From contig CANQOJ010000100.1 in the NCBI GenBank assembly GCA_947625455.1, positions 1-8,152 of the forward strand: a stretch of DNA of 8,152 bases. The letters run 5' to 3'. The position numbers were made by a program, and so were the translations under genes. The notes under the pieces are model-generated. The model was not told the origin of the DNA, did not search any database, and saw nothing but the letters and a program-made list of their open reading frames with translations. Source of the DNA: an uncultured Clostridia bacterium. Lineage in GTDB: Bacteria > Bacillota > Clostridia > Oscillospirales > Ruminococcaceae. Shown in pieces: positions 6,747 through 8,152 of this stretch; the first letter of the stretch is position 1; each line of letters opens with the position of its first letter.

Positions 6747-7101
6747 TAAGAGGTAAGAGGTTAGAGTTTAAATCAGACGTGAATTTTTCTGTTAAAGCGC
6801 GTTTTGGTCAGCGAGGTCAGAGCAACATTTCCTATTCAAAGCACGCCTGCTCCGGCGCGCTCCGGGGTGCAGCCACCCAAATTCGCTGCGCGAATTTGGG
6901 CGCGCGCAGCGCGCGTGGCTTTGGCGAAGCGGTTAGCGCGTTTTGCTTATTCGGACAACTTTTCCGCTTCGCCAAAGCCGTGGCTGCACCCCGGAGCGCA
7001 CGGACGCGGTTTGAATGGAGAAGCTCGTTTGCTCCTTGCGGTACAAACAACATTTTCCACTCAAACTTGGTTTGAATACAACTCTAGCCTCTAGCCTCTT
7101 A
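6747..7101. repeat. Repeat unit B, interrupted by a GC-rich palindrome
   Basis: The arms 6747-6768 and 7080-7101 are inverted heptad repeats matching at 19 of 22 positions. The left portion matches unit A through 6841, and the right end from about 7042 is a diverged match to unit A's right end. The intervening stretch, about 6842-7041, has no counterpart in unit A and contains the palindrome at 6857-6999. The simplest reading is a copy of unit A into which another palindromic element inserted. Confidence 0.6.
6857..6999. repeat. Large GC-rich cruciform/branched palindrome
   Basis: A 20-bp perfect stem (6857-6876 with 6980-6999) and a 16-bp perfect stem (6917-6932 with 6964-6979) are contiguous on the 3' side, so they would stack as a 36-bp helix capped by a 31-base loop. 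On the 5' side they are split by 40 bases (6877-6916) forming two further hairpins: 11 bp CCCAAATTCGC (6876-6886)/GCGAATTTGGG (6890-6900) with loop TGC, and about 7 bp of alternating CG (6901-6907/6911-6917, one G-T). It could be a DNA cruciform, a structured RNA, a transcription or decay barrier, or a palindromic mobile unit. No T-tract follows, so it is not a classical terminator. Confidence 0.8.
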
Positions 7102-7152
7102 ATTTCTAACCTCTAGACGGGCTTTTAATTTTGTTATTTAAAGGAGATTATT

Positions 7153-7926
7153 ATGAACAAAAACGTTAGAAAAGCTATTATCGCGGGAAACTGGAAGATG
7201 AACAAAACAAGACCTGAAGCAAAGGCGCTGCTGGAAGAACTGAAGCCGCTTGTTGCCGATGTAAAGGGCGTGGAGATAGTGGCTTGCGTGCCGTTTACGA
7301 ACCTTGAAACCGCGCTTGCGGCGACAGCGGGTACGAATATAAAGGTCGGCGCGGAGAACTGTCATTTTGAGAAAAGCGGCGCGTTTACGGGCGAAATCTC
7401 GGCGGATATGCTCGCGGAAATGGGAGTTGAGTATGTCGTTTTAGGTCACAGCGAGCGCAGACAGTATTTCGGCGAAACCGACGAAACCGTAAACAAGCGC
7501 ACAAAAGCGGCGCTTTCGGCAGGCTTAAAGCCGATAGTATGCGTAGGCGAGCTGCTCTGGGAGCGCGAGTGCGACATCACCGAAGAAGTTATCGCACGTC
7601 AGATAAAGCTCGATTTGTTCGGCATTTCGGCTGAGGACGCCAAGAAATGCACGATAGCATACGAGCCTGTCTGGGCGATAGGCACGGGCAAAACTGCCAC
7701 CGCAGAGCAGGCTGAAGAGGTTTGCGCGTTTATCAGAGCGCAGCTTGAAAAGAAATACGACAAGGCGACAGCTGACAGCATGACAATTCAGTACGGCGGT
7801 TCAATGAACGCAAAGAATGCCGAAGAACTTGTCAAAAAGCCGAATGTTGACGGCGGTCTTATCGGCGGCGCAAGCCTTAAAGCACAGGACTTCACCGCAA
7901 TTATCAAGGCTGCGGAAGCTAATTAA
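7153..7926 (+). CDS. tpiA: Triosephosphate isomerase
   Basis: Interconverts dihydroxyacetone phosphate and glyceraldehyde 3-phosphate as a cytoplasmic dimeric TIM barrel. The 257-residue product carries AGNWKMN with Asn13 and Lys15, the electrophilic His99 in LGHSERR, the catalytic base Glu171 in AYEPVW, the flexible loop 6 (PVWAIGTGKT, 172-181), and the phosphate-binding YGGS (214-217) and GGASL (238-242). All catalytic residues are present. The segment after CVGE reads LLWERE where TLEERE is usual, a minor variant. AAAGGAG (7140-7146) lies 6 bases before the ATG. The gene follows the pgk-tpiA repeat element; I see no convincing separate promoter in 7117-7139, so transcription probably reads through from pgk or starts inside the repeats. 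gpmI follows after 21 bases. Confidence 0.99.
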   Translation: MNKNVRKAIIAGNWKMNKTRPEAKALLEELKPLVADVKGVEIVACVPFTNLETALAATAGTNIKVGAENCHFEKSGAFTGEISADMLAEMGVEYVVLGHSERRQYFGETDETVNKRTKAALSAGLKPIVCVGELLWERECDITEEVIARQIKLDLFGISAEDAKKCTIAYEPVWAIGTGKTATAEQAEEVCAFIRAQLEKKYDKATADSMTIQYGGSMNAKNAEELVKKPNVDGGLIGGASLKAQDFTAIIKAAEAN

Positions 7927-7947
7927 ACTGAAAGGATAATTTATAAT

Positions 7948-8152
7948 ATGGCAAAACCTGTTTTACTGGTAGTAATGGACGGCGTTGGCTTCTCAAAGAC
8001 GGGACTCGGCGACGCTGTTACGGAAGCAAACACTCCTACTCTGGACTGGCTGCTGAAAAACTGTCCGAATACAAGACTAAAAGCGCACGGTTCTGCGGTA
8101 GGACTGCCGACTGACGACGAAGAGCGCGACCTTCAGTTTTGCGAGAAGCGCC
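7948..8152 (+). CDS. gpmI: Phosphoglycerate mutase, 2,3-BPG-independent (partial, window edge)
   Basis: Cofactor-independent phosphoglycerate mutase converts 3- to 2-phosphoglycerate. The visible 68 residues begin KPVLLVVMDGVGFS, containing the metal-binding Asp of the MDG motif, then GLGDAVTEANTPTLD and AHGSAVGLPTDD, all typical of the N-terminus. In the family this is followed at once by a DMGNSEVGH-type segment holding the catalytic serine. Here the frame instead continues EERDLQFCEKR to the window end, and no frame restores the motif. The break near base 8120 may be a rearrangement, a divergent allele or an assembly artefact. AAAGGA (7931-7936) lies 11 bases before the ATG, the same spacing as for pgk. 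It is co-directional with tpiA with a 21-base gap, so very likely in the same operon. Confidence 0.85.
   Translation, partial: MAKPVLLVVMDGVGFSKTGLGDAVTEANTPTLDWLLKNCPNTRLKAHGSAVGLPTDDEERDLQFCEKR

Larger units (their letters stand above)
6544..7116. repeat. Composite repeat element between pgk and tpiA
   Basis: The ends 6544-6581 and 7080-7116 are near-perfect inverted copies of about 37 bp, built of 7-nt units (TAGAGGT on one strand, CTCTAGC/CTCTAAC on the other). Inside, unit A (6561-6688) and unit B (6747-7101) are each bounded by 21-22 bp heptad inverted repeats and share an identical 43-base core (6612-6654 and 6799-6841). Their right ends also match (6629-6690 and 7042-7101). Unit B differs by carrying about 200 extra bases with a large palindrome. 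A 31-bp inverted repeat with three mismatches (6668-6698 and 6738-6768) joins the units. There is no credible gene. It resembles duplicated MITE-like or STRR-like repeats; a role as an RNA structure in the pgk-tpiA transcript is possible. Confidence 0.75.

Noticed and set aside
6779..7094. Open frames of 96-98 codons in the pgk-tpiA spacer on the plus strand
   Set aside because: They run through the GC-rich palindrome and repeat units, lack a good ribosome binding site, and encode Ala/Arg-rich sequence explained by the inverted repeats.
8113..8131. Sequencing adapter read into the contig end
   Set aside because: Only a short GAAGAGCG word is shared with common Illumina adapters; the surrounding bases do not match, so this is not supported.

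Overview
The window looks like a chromosomal segment of a low-to-mid GC clostridial Firmicute, probably of the Oscillospiraceae/Ruminococcaceae type. Supporting signs are strong AAAGGAG Shine-Dalgarno sites, sigma-A style promoters (TTGACA-N17-TATAAT), a tRNA with encoded CCA, a Ser-rich linker in an LRR lipoprotein, and a pgk-tpiA-gpmI glycolytic cluster. Species-level identity cannot be read from the sequence.

Layout. 1-256 is intergenic and full of AAAAGTTTT/CCCC-type palindromes. 257-3780 is one transcription unit: a promoter, a multi-pass membrane protein of unknown function, an 835-residue protein with a four-cysteine zinc-ribbon-like site and a long disordered tail, then a good intrinsic terminator. 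3785-4024 holds a minus-strand tRNA-Ser(GGA) with its own near-consensus promoter; its 3' end runs directly into an array of 7-nt repeats that folds into a terminator-like hairpin. 4086-4994 is a divergently transcribed LRR lipoprotein gene with its own promoter and a hairpin after the stop. 4995-5150 is a small element with terminal inverted repeats (MITE-like). 5233-8152 is the lower-glycolysis cluster pgk, tpiA and the start of gpmI.

The most unusual part is the approximately 610-base gap between pgk and tpiA. It is filled by a composite, non-coding element (6544-7116) bounded by approximately 37-bp inverted repeats made of degenerate 7-nt units (CTCTAGC/CTCTAAC/CTCTTAC). Inside are two copies of one repeat unit; the second copy is split by a GC-rich palindrome with 20-bp and 16-bp perfect stems, and one arm of that palindrome carries a further 40-nt double-hairpin insertion. 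The same 7-nt units occur beside the tRNA, and a second, different 7-nt repeat family (TGWCAGT) follows the first operon. The pattern recalls the heptanucleotide STRR repeats of cyanobacteria.

How the genes fit together: pgk, tpiA and gpmI encode consecutive or adjacent steps of glycolysis and are very probably co-regulated, with the repeat element lying in the transcript between pgk and tpiA unless it terminates or processes it. The first operon and the LRR lipoprotein are envelope-related or unassigned and have no visible link to glycolysis. At the right edge the gpmI reading frame departs from the family just where the catalytic serine motif should appear, so the last approximately 32 bases may be a rearrangement or assembly artefact.
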